From positions 372,001 through 436,000 of the forward strand of contig CAVRSV010000007.1 in assembly GCA_963723965.1 (NCBI GenBank): 64,000 nt of DNA, written 5' to 3'. The position numbers were made by a program, and so were the translations under genes. This DNA comes from JARRKC01 sp963723965 (GTDB lineage: Bacteria; Acidobacteriota; UBA6911; RPQK01; JAPXNP01). Below the pieces are notes generated by a model, which saw only the letters and a program-made list of their open reading frames with translations, did no database searches and was not told the origin of the DNA. Positions 51,303-60,956 of the stretch are shown here, one piece after another. Positions within the stretch are counted from its first letter, which is position 1; each line of letters opens with the position of its first letter.

Positions 51303-52163
51303 TCAACGACCCGACGAGGCTCGGCCTGCCGTGCCGAACACGTCGAAGAGATGACTGCACCAGTCGCGGTAGGCGACCCGGATTCCGTCCTCGATATCGA
51401 ACATCGTGGACTCCGGCCTCGCGGCCGCCGCCCGCATATTATCGGCCGCGCTGTTCATGATGCTCGTGGCGAAGTTGATCTTGCTGATGCCCTTGTGGAC
51501 GGCGGCGCGAAACTGATCGTCGGAGACTCCCGTTCCACCATGCATCACCAGGGGCACTTCCACCCGTCGCCGAATCTCCGCAACGAGCTCCAGGTCAAGA
51601 GAGGGCGTGCCCTTGTAGAGCCCGTGAGCATTTCCGAACGCGATAGCAAGAAAGTCGACGCCCGTCTCCGCGACGAATCGTTCCACGTCCTCCGGCGCAG
51701 TGAAGCCGAGTCGTTGGCTTCCGAAGCTGTCGTACTGGTCCCCCATGCCGACGTGCCCGAGTTCGGCCTCCACCGCCACCCCTGCGGCGTGGGCCGCCTC
51801 CACGACCCGACGCGTGTTGGCGATGTTCTCGGCGAGGGGGAGGCTCGATCCGTCGTACATCACATCGGTGAACCCATGTGAGATCACCTCGATGCACTGC
51901 TCGACCGAGGCACCATGATCCAGCATCAGGGAGAGCGGAACGTCGCTCTCCTCGGCCCGACAGCGGATGTAGGAAGCAAAGGCACGGCCGTTCGGGAGTG
52001 CGGCGTAGGGGGAATAGACCGCGATGATTGCGGGCGCACTCTTCTCGGCTGCGGCCTCCAGCAGGCCCTCGACTCCCTGCGTCCCGAAGACGTCGAAGAG
52101 CGGAATGGCAAACCGCTCCCGACGTGCGCGAGCCAACTCTTCCTTGATGGAAACCAAAGCCAT
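51303..52163 (-). CDS. Class II ketose-bisphosphate aldolase (Fba/GatY/KbaY family)
   Basis: Zinc-dependent cytoplasmic aldolase of 286 residues that would cleave a ketose 1,6-bisphosphate or 1-phosphate. The metal and substrate residues are readable: LMLDHGASVEQC (Asp-His), VEAELGHVGMGDQ, AIAFGNAHGLYKG (His) and VPLVMHGGTGVSDDQ (His). Its place between two GH3 genes (14 bases from one, 36 from the other) suggests it handles the sugar phosphate made from the released sugar, for example in a tagatose/fuculose-like or fructose pathway (inference). The length is normal. Confidence 0.9.
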   Translation of the reverse strand: MALVSIKEELARARRERFAIPLFDVFGTQGVEGLLEAAAEKSAPAIIAVYSPYAALPNGRAFASYIRCRAEESDVPLSLMLDHGASVEQCIEVISHGFTDVMYDGSSLPLAENIANTRRVVEAAHAAGVAVEAELGHVGMGDQYDSFGSQRLGFTAPEDVERFVAETGVDFLAIAFGNAHGLYKGTPSLDLELVAEIRRRVEVPLVMHGGTGVSDDQFRAAVHKGISKINFATSIMNSAADNMRAAAARPESTMFDIEDGIRVAYRDWCSHLFDVFGTAGRASSGR

Positions 52164-52199
52164 GATCTGCCTGCTCCTTCTATGAGTCGAACAACATCT

Positions 52200-54452
52200 T
52201 CAGCCCGCGGTGCCGGTCAGTTGAACCTTGGCGGACAGCGGCAGCGTTGCCGATGACGGCCCCGCTTTCACCTCGTACTCACCGGGAACGATCTCCCAAC
52301 GGTCGGACGAAGCGTTGAAAATCGAGAGATAAAGAGGGTCGACGGTGAAGGAGATGATCTTGCTCTGGCCGGGGGCCAGTGCGACTTTCTCCCAGCCGAT
52401 CAGGCGTTTGGGGGGCTCACCGGCCGCCGCGGGAAGGCTCAGGTAAACCTGGGCAATCTCCTTCCCGGCTCGCTTCCCCGTATTCCGTACCGTGAAACTG
52501 ACCTGAAGCGTCGATCCTCCGGTGACCTGGAGGTCCGAGTAGGCATACGAAGTGTAGGAAAGGCCGAAGCCGAAGGGGAACAGGGGTGCTATCTTCTCCG
52601 CGTCGAACCACTTGTAGCCGACCTTCAGCCCCTCGTCATAGGGCACGGGAAAGGGAGGCGGAGGATTCATGATGGCATCCAGCGGTGAGGGAATCCCTCC
52701 GGGCGGGACTCTCAGCTTCGGATGGGGCAGATCGGCTTCGGACTTCGGGAACGTGACGGCCAGCTTGGCCGACGGATTCACCCGTCCGAACAAGAGGTTG
52801 GCCATAGCCTGTCCCCCCCGGATACCGGGATACCAGGCCTCGAGGATTCCAGCGACCCGATCGGCCCAGGGCATCAGGACAGGCCCGCCGCTCTCCACGA
52901 CGACGATGGTCCGAGGATTCGCCGCAGCGACTCTGGAGACGAGAGCGTCCTGGCCATCGGGCAGGGTCAGCGACTGGAGGTCGCCGCCTTCGCTGGTCGG
53001 TTGCAGCACGAAGACGATCGCCACGTCGGCTGCCCTTGCCGCCGTTGCCGCTGAATCCGGACTTGTCCCGGCATCGAAGGTCACCTGAGCATTCGGCGCC
53101 GCCTCTCGAATGGCATCCAGCGGAGACGAGGGGTGGAACCTGGGACGTCCCGTCATGCTGATGTCGGCCGGGCTCTCATTCGGATCGTGAACGGCGTTGC
53201 CACCTGCCGGATCGACCTGGGCCGAGCCGCCGCCTGAAAGGACACCCGCATCGGCATGGCCCCCGATCACGGCGATCGATTTGAGACCGTCCGCCTCGAG
53301 CGGCAACAGGGCGTTCTCGTTTCTGAGCAGCACCATCGCCTCTTCGGCCGCGCGCTGGGCGATCCGAAAGCCGGTGAAGACATCGGGTGACCGGGTGGGC
53401 TGAGGGTCGTCGATGGTCCCGATCGCGAACTCCGTCCTCAAGATGCGATGCACCATGTCGTCGAGGCGCGACATGGGAACCTCCCCGGCCTCGACGGCCT
53501 GTTTCAAGGCAGCCGAGAAAAATCGACCGCCGGGCTGCTCCTGATCGAGCCCGGCCAGGGCCGACGGCACCGTGCTGTGCGTTGCACCCCAGTCCGAGAT
53601 GACGAAACCCTGAAAGCCCCACTCCTGCTTGAGGACCTGATTGAGGAGATAGTCGTTTTCACAGGCGTGGGCGCCGTTGACGAGGTTGTAGGAACACATC
53701 ACCATGCCGGGTTTCCCCTGCTTGATGCCGATTTCGAAGATCAGCAGATCGGTCTCCCGCATGGAGCGCTCGTCGATGAGGGCGTCGACGGACGAGCGCG
53801 CGGTGTCCTGATCGTTCACCGCGTAATGCTTGATGTCGGCAATGATTCCCTGCGACTGGACCCCCTGGATCCAGTGGGCCACCATGTTGCCGGCCAGGAT
53901 CGGGTCTTCGCCGAAATACTCGAAGTTGCGACCGTTGCGGGCTTCACGGGTGATGTTGACGCCGGCACCGAGCGTGGCGTTGTACCCCTGGTCGGCGAAT
54001 TCACGGCCGAGGAAAGCCCCCCAGTCATGTGCCAACTGCAGGTCCCAGCTCGAAGCGAGGCCAATCACGGACGGCAGGGCGGTCGAATAGCGGCCGTTGC
54101 GGGCGTTGTTGACGACGCCGACCGTCCCGTCGTTGAGATTGAGATCGGGGATCCCCAAGCGCGGGATACCGGGCACGAATCCGAAACCGCCGTTCGACCG
54201 GACCAGCACCGGTTCGGTCTCGCCAAGCCCCGGGAATCCTGCGCCGTGGACCAGCTGAATCTTTTCATCGAGGGTCATTTGGGCAATGACGAGATCAGCC
54301 CGCTGATCCGGTGTCAGCTCGCTGTTCATCCAGGGATGGTCCGACGGCCGGGTGCCGGCAGGGGATTGACCGAGACACCACGATCCCGCCAGGATCGCCA
54401 TGAAGACGATCCGTTCCCATCGAGTCTTCAGAAGCGCACGCCGCAAAGCCAT
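52200..54452 (-). CDS. Secreted GH3 beta-glucosidase/xylosidase
   Basis: Retaining beta-glycosidase of 750 residues. The ATG at 54452 has GGAGG upstream and starts a signal peptide (IVFMAILAGSWCLGQ). The N-domain has IKHYAVND (Lys208-His209) and the nucleophile Asp287 in GFVISDWGATHS. The C-domain has the acid/base loop TSEGGDLQSLTLPDGQD. The C-terminal FnIII-like domain (about 645-740) has VSFTVRNTGKRAGKEIAQVY. It has none of the extra modules of its operon partner at 47458. It is the first gene of a GH3-aldolase-GH3 operon, divergent from the second efflux operon. Confidence 0.94.
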   Translation of the reverse strand: MALRRALLKTRWERIVFMAILAGSWCLGQSPAGTRPSDHPWMNSELTPDQRADLVIAQMTLDEKIQLVHGAGFPGLGETEPVLVRSNGGFGFVPGIPRLGIPDLNLNDGTVGVVNNARNGRYSTALPSVIGLASSWDLQLAHDWGAFLGREFADQGYNATLGAGVNITREARNGRNFEYFGEDPILAGNMVAHWIQGVQSQGIIADIKHYAVNDQDTARSSVDALIDERSMRETDLLIFEIGIKQGKPGMVMCSYNLVNGAHACENDYLLNQVLKQEWGFQGFVISDWGATHSTVPSALAGLDQEQPGGRFFSAALKQAVEAGEVPMSRLDDMVHRILRTEFAIGTIDDPQPTRSPDVFTGFRIAQRAAEEAMVLLRNENALLPLEADGLKSIAVIGGHADAGVLSGGGSAQVDPAGGNAVHDPNESPADISMTGRPRFHPSSPLDAIREAAPNAQVTFDAGTSPDSAATAARAADVAIVFVLQPTSEGGDLQSLTLPDGQDALVSRVAAANPRTIVVVESGGPVLMPWADRVAGILEAWYPGIRGGQAMANLLFGRVNPSAKLAVTFPKSEADLPHPKLRVPPGGIPSPLDAIMNPPPPFPVPYDEGLKVGYKWFDAEKIAPLFPFGFGLSYTSYAYSDLQVTGGSTLQVSFTVRNTGKRAGKEIAQVYLSLPAAAGEPPKRLIGWEKVALAPGQSKIISFTVDPLYLSIFNASSDRWEIVPGEYEVKAGPSSATLPLSAKVQLTGTAG

Positions 54453-54810
54453 GATTTCCTCCAGTTTGGCGCCAGCCGTTCCCGGATGATCCCTCGCCGG
54501 TCCCCTTGTCTCCAGGGTCGGGTCCGAGATCCCGAGGAGTTCCGGTCTTCGCCTTGTCCGGTTGGGTCCCTTTGTAGCATCCCCGTCGCGGACCGGCAAT
54601 CCGGTTGTTTGGCAAACATGCATAAAGAATTTACTGATTCTGACAGGCCGCACGACCCCTCGATCCGCTGCCGATCTGGTTGAAGGCGATCATCAGTCCG
54701 GCAAACCTGAAATCCGCGGTTCGAATGCGACCGGGGTGGCATCCGCTGCTGCGCCCCGCTCCCAGGGCGGTCGTCAGGATGGAGTAATCGACAATGCGGC
54801 CTGTTCCCTC
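54453..54810. other. Gap upstream of the GH3 operon
   Basis: The left part of the 513 bp divergent region must hold the GH3 operon promoter. No gene, repeat copy or convincing promoter box is seen in it. A short GGTTCGAAT string near 54718 does not form a tRNA arm. Confidence 0.4.
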
Positions 54811-54854
54811 TTGACAAACTCTGAATTTTCATTCAAATTCTGAATCTCGATTCA
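54811..54854 (+). promoter_or_regulatory. Predicted promoter and tandem TetR-type operator of the second RND operon
   Basis: A perfect TTGACA (-35) lies at 54811-54816. Seventeen bases on is only a weak -10 (CAAATT, 54834-54839). Two copies of the same dyad, TGAAT-N4-ATTCA, lie at 54822-54835 and 54841-54854, centred 19 bases apart. They overlap the promoter core and its downstream edge, where a repressor would block RNA polymerase. The operon's last gene encodes a TetR protein, the likely ligand of these sites. GGAGGA at about 54953 is the ribosome-binding site of the first gene. Confidence 0.65.
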
Positions 54855-54965
54855 CGCCAAAACAGGGATCAAGGTGCTCGCAGGGAATTGCGAGCACTGG
54901 ACGGTCCGGCGAAAGCGAAAGACTTGCCCTGAGGTTGCGACGCCAATCCAGACGGAGGAACAAGC

Positions 54966-56339
54966 ATGTGGTACTCGTTTAGGCTTCTGAGTGCAATACG
55001 TCCGTGGCACACAGCAGGGCTTCTGCTCCTGATGGTGACCGTGAGTCTCATCACGGCGGCGTGCAGTTCTCAGCAGATGGTTCAGACAGCGCCTCCCGCA
55101 CCGCAGGTAGCGGTCTTGACTATGACCACCGAACCGGTGTCGCTGACGACAGAGCTGCCCGGCAGGATCGCCCCGATGCGCATTGCCGAAATCCGGCCTC
55201 AGGCCAGCGGACTTCTGCTGAAACGGCACTTCGAAGAGGGTGCCGACGTCAGGGCCGGCCAATTGCTTTATGAAATCGACTCCCGCCCCTTCGAAGCGGC
55301 GGCGGCGCAGGCGAAGGCGGGTCTGGGTGCAGCCGAGAAGAACGCAGAGCGATTTCGGGCCGCTCTGGTAGCGAGCCAGGCCAACGTCGAGCGCCAAAAG
55401 GCCACCCTGCAACTTGCCCGGCAGAACCGGAAACGAGTCGAGGCGTCGTTCCAGGAACACGCCGTCTCCGCCACGCAGCGGGATGAGGCCGTGGCCTCCG
55501 TACAGGTGGCAGAAGCCACACTGCGCGCGTTCGAGGCCCAGGTCGAGAGCGACCGGACCGCCATCGCGGCAGCCGAAGCCGCCATCGAACAGGCCCGGGC
55601 GGCCCTCCAGGCATCCGAGATCAACCTGGACTACACCCGTATCACCGCGCCTATCACCGGCCGCATCGGGCGGTCCTACTCGACCGAAGGCGCCATGCTC
55701 ACCGCCTATCAGCCCGGCATCATGTCCACGATTCAGCAACTCGATCCCATCTACGTCGATGTTGTGCAGTCGACGGCGGAACTCCTTCGACTGCGCGAAC
55801 GGCTGGAAAAGGGTTTCCTCCATCCGGACGAGAACCTGCAGCGGAAGGTGCAGCTCCACCTGGAGGATGGCCTTCTGTATCCCCACGACGGGACGTTCCA
55901 GTTCCGCGACGTCTCGGTCGATCCCACGGCAGGGACCGTCGTTCTCCGGATGGTCTTCCCCAACCCCGACCGCGTGCTCCTTCCCGGCATGTTCGTGCGT
56001 GCCGTGGTCCAGGAAGGAGTCAATCCTCAGGCCGTCCTCGTCCCGCAGCAGGCGGTCCTGCGCGATCTGAAGGGCGGGCCTTACGTTCTGGTTCTCGACG
56101 ACCAGCAGACCGCCCAGATGCGGGGCCTCACCGCAGAGAGAACCATCGGAGACCGGTGGCTTATCTCGGCGGGCCTGGCGGCGGGAGACCAGGTGATCGT
56201 CGAGGGACTCCAATACGTCCGTCCGGGAATGAAGGTGCGGGCGGTGCCCTGGCAGGAAGGTCAGCCGGCCGCGAATACGAACCGGCCCGCCGACACCCAG
56301 TCCGGGTCGGAAACCGCTACCTCCGCCAAGGCGGACTGA
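54966..56339 (+). CDS. RND efflux membrane fusion protein (AcrA-like lipoprotein), second pump
   Basis: Periplasmic adaptor of the second RND pump, 457 residues. The signal peptide ends in lipobox LITAAC (cysteine about 37). The barrel-sandwich halves are RIAEIRPQASGLLLKRHFEE and ITAPITGRIGRSYSTEGAML. The alpha-hairpin between them is long (about 110-215). The C-terminal beta-barrel and membrane-proximal domain follow (LLPGMFVRAVVQEGVN). It is the first gene of an MFP-RND-OMF-TetR operon; the RND gene starts 11 bases downstream. Confidence 0.94.
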   Translation: MWYSFRLLSAIRPWHTAGLLLLMVTVSLITAACSSQQMVQTAPPAPQVAVLTMTTEPVSLTTELPGRIAPMRIAEIRPQASGLLLKRHFEEGADVRAGQLLYEIDSRPFEAAAAQAKAGLGAAEKNAERFRAALVASQANVERQKATLQLARQNRKRVEASFQEHAVSATQRDEAVASVQVAEATLRAFEAQVESDRTAIAAAEAAIEQARAALQASEINLDYTRITAPITGRIGRSYSTEGAMLTAYQPGIMSTIQQLDPIYVDVVQSTAELLRLRERLEKGFLHPDENLQRKVQLHLEDGLLYPHDGTFQFRDVSVDPTAGTVVLRMVFPNPDRVLLPGMFVRAVVQEGVNPQAVLVPQQAVLRDLKGGPYVLVLDDQQTAQMRGLTAERTIGDRWLISAGLAAGDQVIVEGLQYVRPGMKVRAVPWQEGQPAANTNRPADTQSGSETATSAKAD

Positions 56340-56350
56340 GGAAATTCGCC

Positions 56351-59300
56351 ATGCTGTCACGATTCTTTCTCGATCGACCGGTCTTTGCGTGGGTGATCGC
56401 CATCGTGATGATGGCGGGCGGAGTCCTCGCTATCGTCAACATGCCCGTGTCCCAGTACCCGAACATCGCCCCTCCGTCCATCTACATCCAGGCGATGTAT
56501 CCGGGAGGTTCGGCGGAAACCGTCGAGGCCACGGTTACGCAGATCATCGAGCAGAAGATGACCGGACTGGACAAGCTGCTCTACATTGCGTCCACCAGTG
56601 ATTCCTCAGGGATGGCCCGGATCGAACTGACATTCGCCCCGGGAACCGATCCCGATCTGGCCTGGGCGAAGGTGCAGAACAAGCTGCAGCTCGCCATGCC
56701 CAGCCTGCCCGAAGCGGTGACTCGCACCGGCATCCGCGTAGGGAAGGCGACCCGAAATTTCCTGCTCATCGTCAGCCTGATCTCGGAGGACGGCCGCCTG
56801 TCGCAAGAGGATCTCATGGACTATGCCTCCTCGAACCTCGAGAAGGTCGTCTCCCGACTTCCGGGCGTCGGCGAGGTGGAGATCTTCGGATCGCAGTACG
56901 CCATGCGGGTCTGGCTGGATCCCGACAAGCTGACCAACTATTCACTGACGGTCTCCGACGTCGTCACGGCTCTCCGGGCCTACAACGTCGAAGTCTCCGC
57001 CGGCCAGTTCGGCGGCGGGCCCGCCGTGCCCGGCCAGAAGCTGAACGCCGCGATCATCGTGCAGCACCTGCTGCAGTCCCCCGAACAGTTCGCCTCGATC
57101 CCCATCCGCGTTGCCGAGGACGGCTCTCAGGTGCTCGTTCGCGACGTCGCACGCACGGAACTGGGCACCGAGTACTATGACATCAACGTCCAGTTCGACG
57201 GCAAGCCGGCATCGGGGCTCGCCGTCCGCATGATGGCGGGGGCCAACGCCCTGGATACGGCCAATCGCGTCAAGCAGGCCCTGGCGGATTTGAGTCCCTA
57301 CTTCCCACCCGGAATGAAGGTCGTGTACCCCTTCGATACGACGCCATTCACCGTCCAGTCGATCGATGAAGTCGTTCGCACGCTGATCGAAGCGATCGTT
57401 CTCGTCTTTCTGATCATGTATCTCTTCCTGGGAACGGTGCGCGCCACACTCGTACCCACCATCGCCGTGCCGGTCGTGCTCCTCGGCACCTTCGGGGTCC
57501 TGGGCCTCGCCGGATACTCCATCAACGTCCTCGTCATGTTCGCGTTGATCCTCGCCATCGGGTTGCTCGTCGACGATGCCATCGTTGTCGTCGAGAATGT
57601 GGAACGCATCATGGCGGAGGAAGGCTTGTCGCCCAAGGAAGCCACGGCCAAGTCGATGGACCAGATCACCAGCGCCTTGATCGGGATCGGACTGGTCCTG
57701 TCCGCCGTGTTCGGGCCCATGGCTTTCTTCGGGGGCTCCACCGGCATCCTCTACCGTCAGTTCTCGATCACCATCGTCAGCGCCATGATGCTGTCGGTGG
57801 CGGTCGCCCTGATCCTGACGCCGGTGCTCTGTGCTTCGCTGCTGCGACCGATCGCGGCGGGACACCAGCTCTCGGATGCCGCCGTGCCCATTCTGCGTCC
57901 GTTCTTCAGGTGGTTCGAGCGCACGTTCTTCAAGGGCAGGGAGCAGTACGTTCGGCTCGTCCGTCGAACCATCGAGAAGAAGTTCCGCTATCTGCTAATC
58001 TACGCTGGCATCGTCGCGGCGCTCGGAATCCTCTTCATCCGCATGCCGACCTCCTACCTGCCGGAGGAGGATCAGGGCAGCCTGCTGGTGCAGCTGACGC
58101 TGCCTTCCGGCACCACACTCGAACAGACCCGGGCTCTCATGAGCCAGATCGAGCAGTACTTTCACAACAACGAGAAAGACGCCGTCGAATCCTTCATGTC
58201 CGTCGCGGGCTTCAGTTTCGCCGGCCGGGGGCAGAACGTGGCCATGGGTTTCGTGAAACTCAAGGACTGGAACCTGAGGAAGGGCTCGAACCTGACCGCT
58301 TGGGCGGTACAGCGGCGAGCGATGAGAGTCTTCTCCCAGTTCCGGAACGCCATCGCGTTCGTTTTCGTTCCTCCGGCCATCACCGAGCTCGGCACCTCGA
58401 CCGGATTCGATTTCCAGTTGCTCGATTTCGGCGGCATCGGCCACCAGAAGCTCATGGCCGCCAGGAATCAGCTGCTGGGAATGGCCGCGCAGGATCCGCG
58501 CCTGATCCGGGTGCGACCTAACGGTCTGGACGACGTTCCGGAATACCAGGTCGACGTGGACTGGGAGAAGGCCGGAGCTCTGGGGCTCCCCATGTCGTCG
58601 ATCCATACCACGATCGCGGCTTCCTTCGGCAGTGCTTACGTCAACGACTTCATCCAGTCGGGCCGCGTCAAGCGTGTCTACGTCCAGGCCGACGCCCCTC
58701 ACCGGATGCTGCCCGAGGACATGCAGAAACTGTACGTACGCAACACCGTGGGGGAGATGGTTCCCTTCTCCTCGTTCGCATCCGGTCGCTGGATCTACGG
58801 GTCACCCAAGTTGGAGCGGTTCAACGGCTTCCCCTCCATCAATATCCAGGGCGAAGCCGCCCCCGGTTACAGTACGGGTGACGCCATGGCGGCCATGGAG
58901 GAACTCTCCCGCCGGCTGCCGGCGGGGACCGGCTTCGACTGGACCGGCATTTCCTACCAGGAGCGGCTGGCCACGGGACAGGCCCCTCTGCTGTACGCCT
59001 TTTCCATCTTCGTGGTCTTCCTCTGTCTGGCCGCCCTGTACGAGAGCTGGCCCGTTCCGATCGCGGTCCTGTTGTGCTTCACCCTGGGCGTCGTCGGCGG
59101 TGTCGTCGCCGCCACCCTGCGCGGTCTGCCTAACGATGTCTACTTCCAGATCGCCTTGCTGACGACCCTCGGGCTGACGGCCAAGAATGCGATCCTCATC
59201 GTCCAGTTCGCAAAGGCGGGCGTGGAAAGAGGCATGGGCCTGGTGGAAGCGACGCTGGGAGGTGCCCGACTGCGCTTTCGTCCCATTGTCATGACGACCC

Positions 59301-59533
59301 TGGCCTTCGGCTTCGGTGTCCTGCCCCTCGTGGTCGCGTCCGGCGCAGGTGCCGGTGCTCAAAAAGCGATCGGAACCGGGGTGTTCGGCGGAATGGTGGC
59401 GTCCACTACGCTGGTCATCATGTTCGCACCGCTCTTCTACCTGCTGATCGAGCGGACGCTGGGGAGGCGGCCCTCGCCGGCGGAGTCCACAGAGCCTGCC
59501 ACCGCCGGAGGAGAGGAGAGAAGCCATGAATAG
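56351..59533 (+). CDS. RND efflux pump permease, HAE1 (AcrB) family, second pump
   Basis: Proton-driven multidrug pump of 1060 residues. The ATG at 56351 (MLSRFFLDRPVFAWVIAIVM) is the canonical N-terminus; the longer open frame reads through the MFP gene. The proton relay is complete: Asp408-Asp409 in AIGLLVDDAIVVVENV and Lys945 in GLTAKNAILIVQF. It is closer to classical AcrB than the pump at 5735 is. Its stop overlaps the outer-membrane factor start by eight bases. The substrate is unknown; the adjacent TetR suggests ligand-induced expression. Confidence 0.95.
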   Translation: MLSRFFLDRPVFAWVIAIVMMAGGVLAIVNMPVSQYPNIAPPSIYIQAMYPGGSAETVEATVTQIIEQKMTGLDKLLYIASTSDSSGMARIELTFAPGTDPDLAWAKVQNKLQLAMPSLPEAVTRTGIRVGKATRNFLLIVSLISEDGRLSQEDLMDYASSNLEKVVSRLPGVGEVEIFGSQYAMRVWLDPDKLTNYSLTVSDVVTALRAYNVEVSAGQFGGGPAVPGQKLNAAIIVQHLLQSPEQFASIPIRVAEDGSQVLVRDVARTELGTEYYDINVQFDGKPASGLAVRMMAGANALDTANRVKQALADLSPYFPPGMKVVYPFDTTPFTVQSIDEVVRTLIEAIVLVFLIMYLFLGTVRATLVPTIAVPVVLLGTFGVLGLAGYSINVLVMFALILAIGLLVDDAIVVVENVERIMAEEGLSPKEATAKSMDQITSALIGIGLVLSAVFGPMAFFGGSTGILYRQFSITIVSAMMLSVAVALILTPVLCASLLRPIAAGHQLSDAAVPILRPFFRWFERTFFKGREQYVRLVRRTIEKKFRYLLIYAGIVAALGILFIRMPTSYLPEEDQGSLLVQLTLPSGTTLEQTRALMSQIEQYFHNNEKDAVESFMSVAGFSFAGRGQNVAMGFVKLKDWNLRKGSNLTAWAVQRRAMRVFSQFRNAIAFVFVPPAITELGTSTGFDFQLLDFGGIGHQKLMAARNQLLGMAAQDPRLIRVRPNGLDDVPEYQVDVDWEKAGALGLPMSSIHTTIAASFGSAYVNDFIQSGRVKRVYVQADAPHRMLPEDMQKLYVRNTVGEMVPFSSFASGRWIYGSPKLERFNGFPSINIQGEAAPGYSTGDAMAAMEELSRRLPAGTGFDWTGISYQERLATGQAPLLYAFSIFVVFLCLAALYESWPVPIAVLLCFTLGVVGGVVAATLRGLPNDVYFQIALLTTLGLTAKNAILIVQFAKAGVERGMGLVEATLGGARLRFRPIVMTTLAFGFGVLPLVVASGAGAGAQKAIGTGVFGGMVASTTLVIMFAPLFYLLIERTLGRRPSPAESTEPATAGGEERSHE

Positions 59534-60938
59534 GATCGGTTGGGCACTCATTCCGGTGCTGGGCCTGGTGTTGGGCGGCTGCAACCTGGCTCCCAAGTAC
59601 AGTCAGCCCAAAACACCCGTACCCGCCAGCTTGCCGCAGGGGCCAGCCTATCAGTCGGGAGCCGAACAGGCGGGAAGTGCTCCGGTCCAGTTGCAGCCAG
59701 CGGACTTCATCAAGGACCCGAAACTGCTGCAGATCCTGCAGCTCTCGCTCGAACAGAGTCGGGATCTGCGGCTGGCGATGCTCAATGTCGAAAGCGCCCG
59801 TTCCCTCTACCGCATCCAACGCGCCGAGCTGTTTCCCTCGGTGGGAGCCTCGCTGTCCGGCACGAAACAGCACTCTTCCCGTGACCTGTCGCGACCCGGG
59901 GAGTCCCGAACCACGGAACGCTACAGCGTTGACCTGGGTGTGACCGCGTGGGAAATCGATCTCTTCGGGCGGATACGAAACCTGAAGCAGTCGGCACTCG
60001 AGCAGTTCTTCGCCGTCGAGGAATACCGCCGCGGGGCGGAGATCCTGCTGATCGGCGAGGTGGCCCGAGCGTACTACACGTTGGCCTCGGACCAGGAGGC
60101 CCTCAAGCTCGCGGGTTCTACCCTCGAGGCCCAACAGGCCTCGTACAAACTGGTCGATACGCTGTACAGGAACGGGTTGGCCACCGAGTTGGACCTGCGT
60201 CGCGCCCAGACTCAGGTCGAGGCAGCCCGTGAGGACATCGGTCTGTATACCCAACTGGTGGCCCAGGATATCAACGCCCTGAACTTTCTGGTGGGCGCAT
60301 CGGTACCGGCCGATCAGCTTCCGGGGGGGCTGGGCGAAATCGTCCCTCCAGAAACGGTCAGAGCCGGAGTCTCGTCCGACGTGCTTCTGGGCCGACCCGA
60401 CGTGGCGGCAGCCGAACACCAACTCAAGGCGGTTTACGCGGACATCGGAGCGGCGCGGGCGGCGTTCTTTCCCCGCATCGGGCTCACGGCCCTTGGAGGT
60501 ACGGCTAGCGGCGCTTTGTGCGGTCTATTCGATGCGGCCACGGGTACCTGGACCTTTGCTGCACAGGCGGTCATGCCGATCTTCGACGCCCGGACCCGGG
60601 CCGCCCTGCAGTTGACCGAGACCCAGAAGGAAATCCTGGTGACCCAGTACGAGAAGGTGATTCAGACAGCCTTCCGGGAAACGGCCGACACGGCAGCGGT
60701 GTTGGGTACGATCGATGGACGGATCCAGTCTCACGTGGCGCTGCTCGATGCTTCGTCCGAGGCCTACCGGCTCTCACAAGTGCGCTTTCAGAACGGGATC
60801 GACAGTTACCTCGGTGTCCTCGATGCGCAACGCTCTCTGTACACGGCCCAGCAGGCCATGGTTTACCTGGAGCTGGCGAAATACAGCAATCAGATTCGCT
60901 TCTACGAGGTGCTGGGCGGACAGGGCTATCGCCCGTAG
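59526..60938 (+). CDS. Outer-membrane efflux lipoprotein (NodT/OprM), second pump
   Basis: TolC-like channel of 470 residues. Lipobox LVLGGC (cysteine about 19) is followed by the family N-terminus NLAPKYSQPKTPVPASL. There are two OEP repeats with LRLAMLNVESARSLYRIQRA, LAGSTLEAQQASYKLVDTLY and SSDVLLGRPDVAAAEHQLKA. It overlaps the RND gene and is followed 18 bases later by the TetR gene. Together with the MFP and RND genes it forms a complete tripartite pump. Confidence 0.94.
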   Translation: MNRIGWALIPVLGLVLGGCNLAPKYSQPKTPVPASLPQGPAYQSGAEQAGSAPVQLQPADFIKDPKLLQILQLSLEQSRDLRLAMLNVESARSLYRIQRAELFPSVGASLSGTKQHSSRDLSRPGESRTTERYSVDLGVTAWEIDLFGRIRNLKQSALEQFFAVEEYRRGAEILLIGEVARAYYTLASDQEALKLAGSTLEAQQASYKLVDTLYRNGLATELDLRRAQTQVEAAREDIGLYTQLVAQDINALNFLVGASVPADQLPGGLGEIVPPETVRAGVSSDVLLGRPDVAAAEHQLKAVYADIGAARAAFFPRIGLTALGGTASGALCGLFDAATGTWTFAAQAVMPIFDARTRAALQLTETQKEILVTQYEKVIQTAFRETADTAAVLGTIDGRIQSHVALLDASSEAYRLSQVRFQNGIDSYLGVLDAQRSLYTAQQAMVYLELAKYSNQIRFYEVLGGQGYRP

Positions 60939-60956
60939 GGTTGCTTGACGGACCGA

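Noticed and set aside
54700..54740. Possible tRNA remnant around GGTTCGAATGCG
   Set aside because: No stem pairing on either side of the loop-like string.
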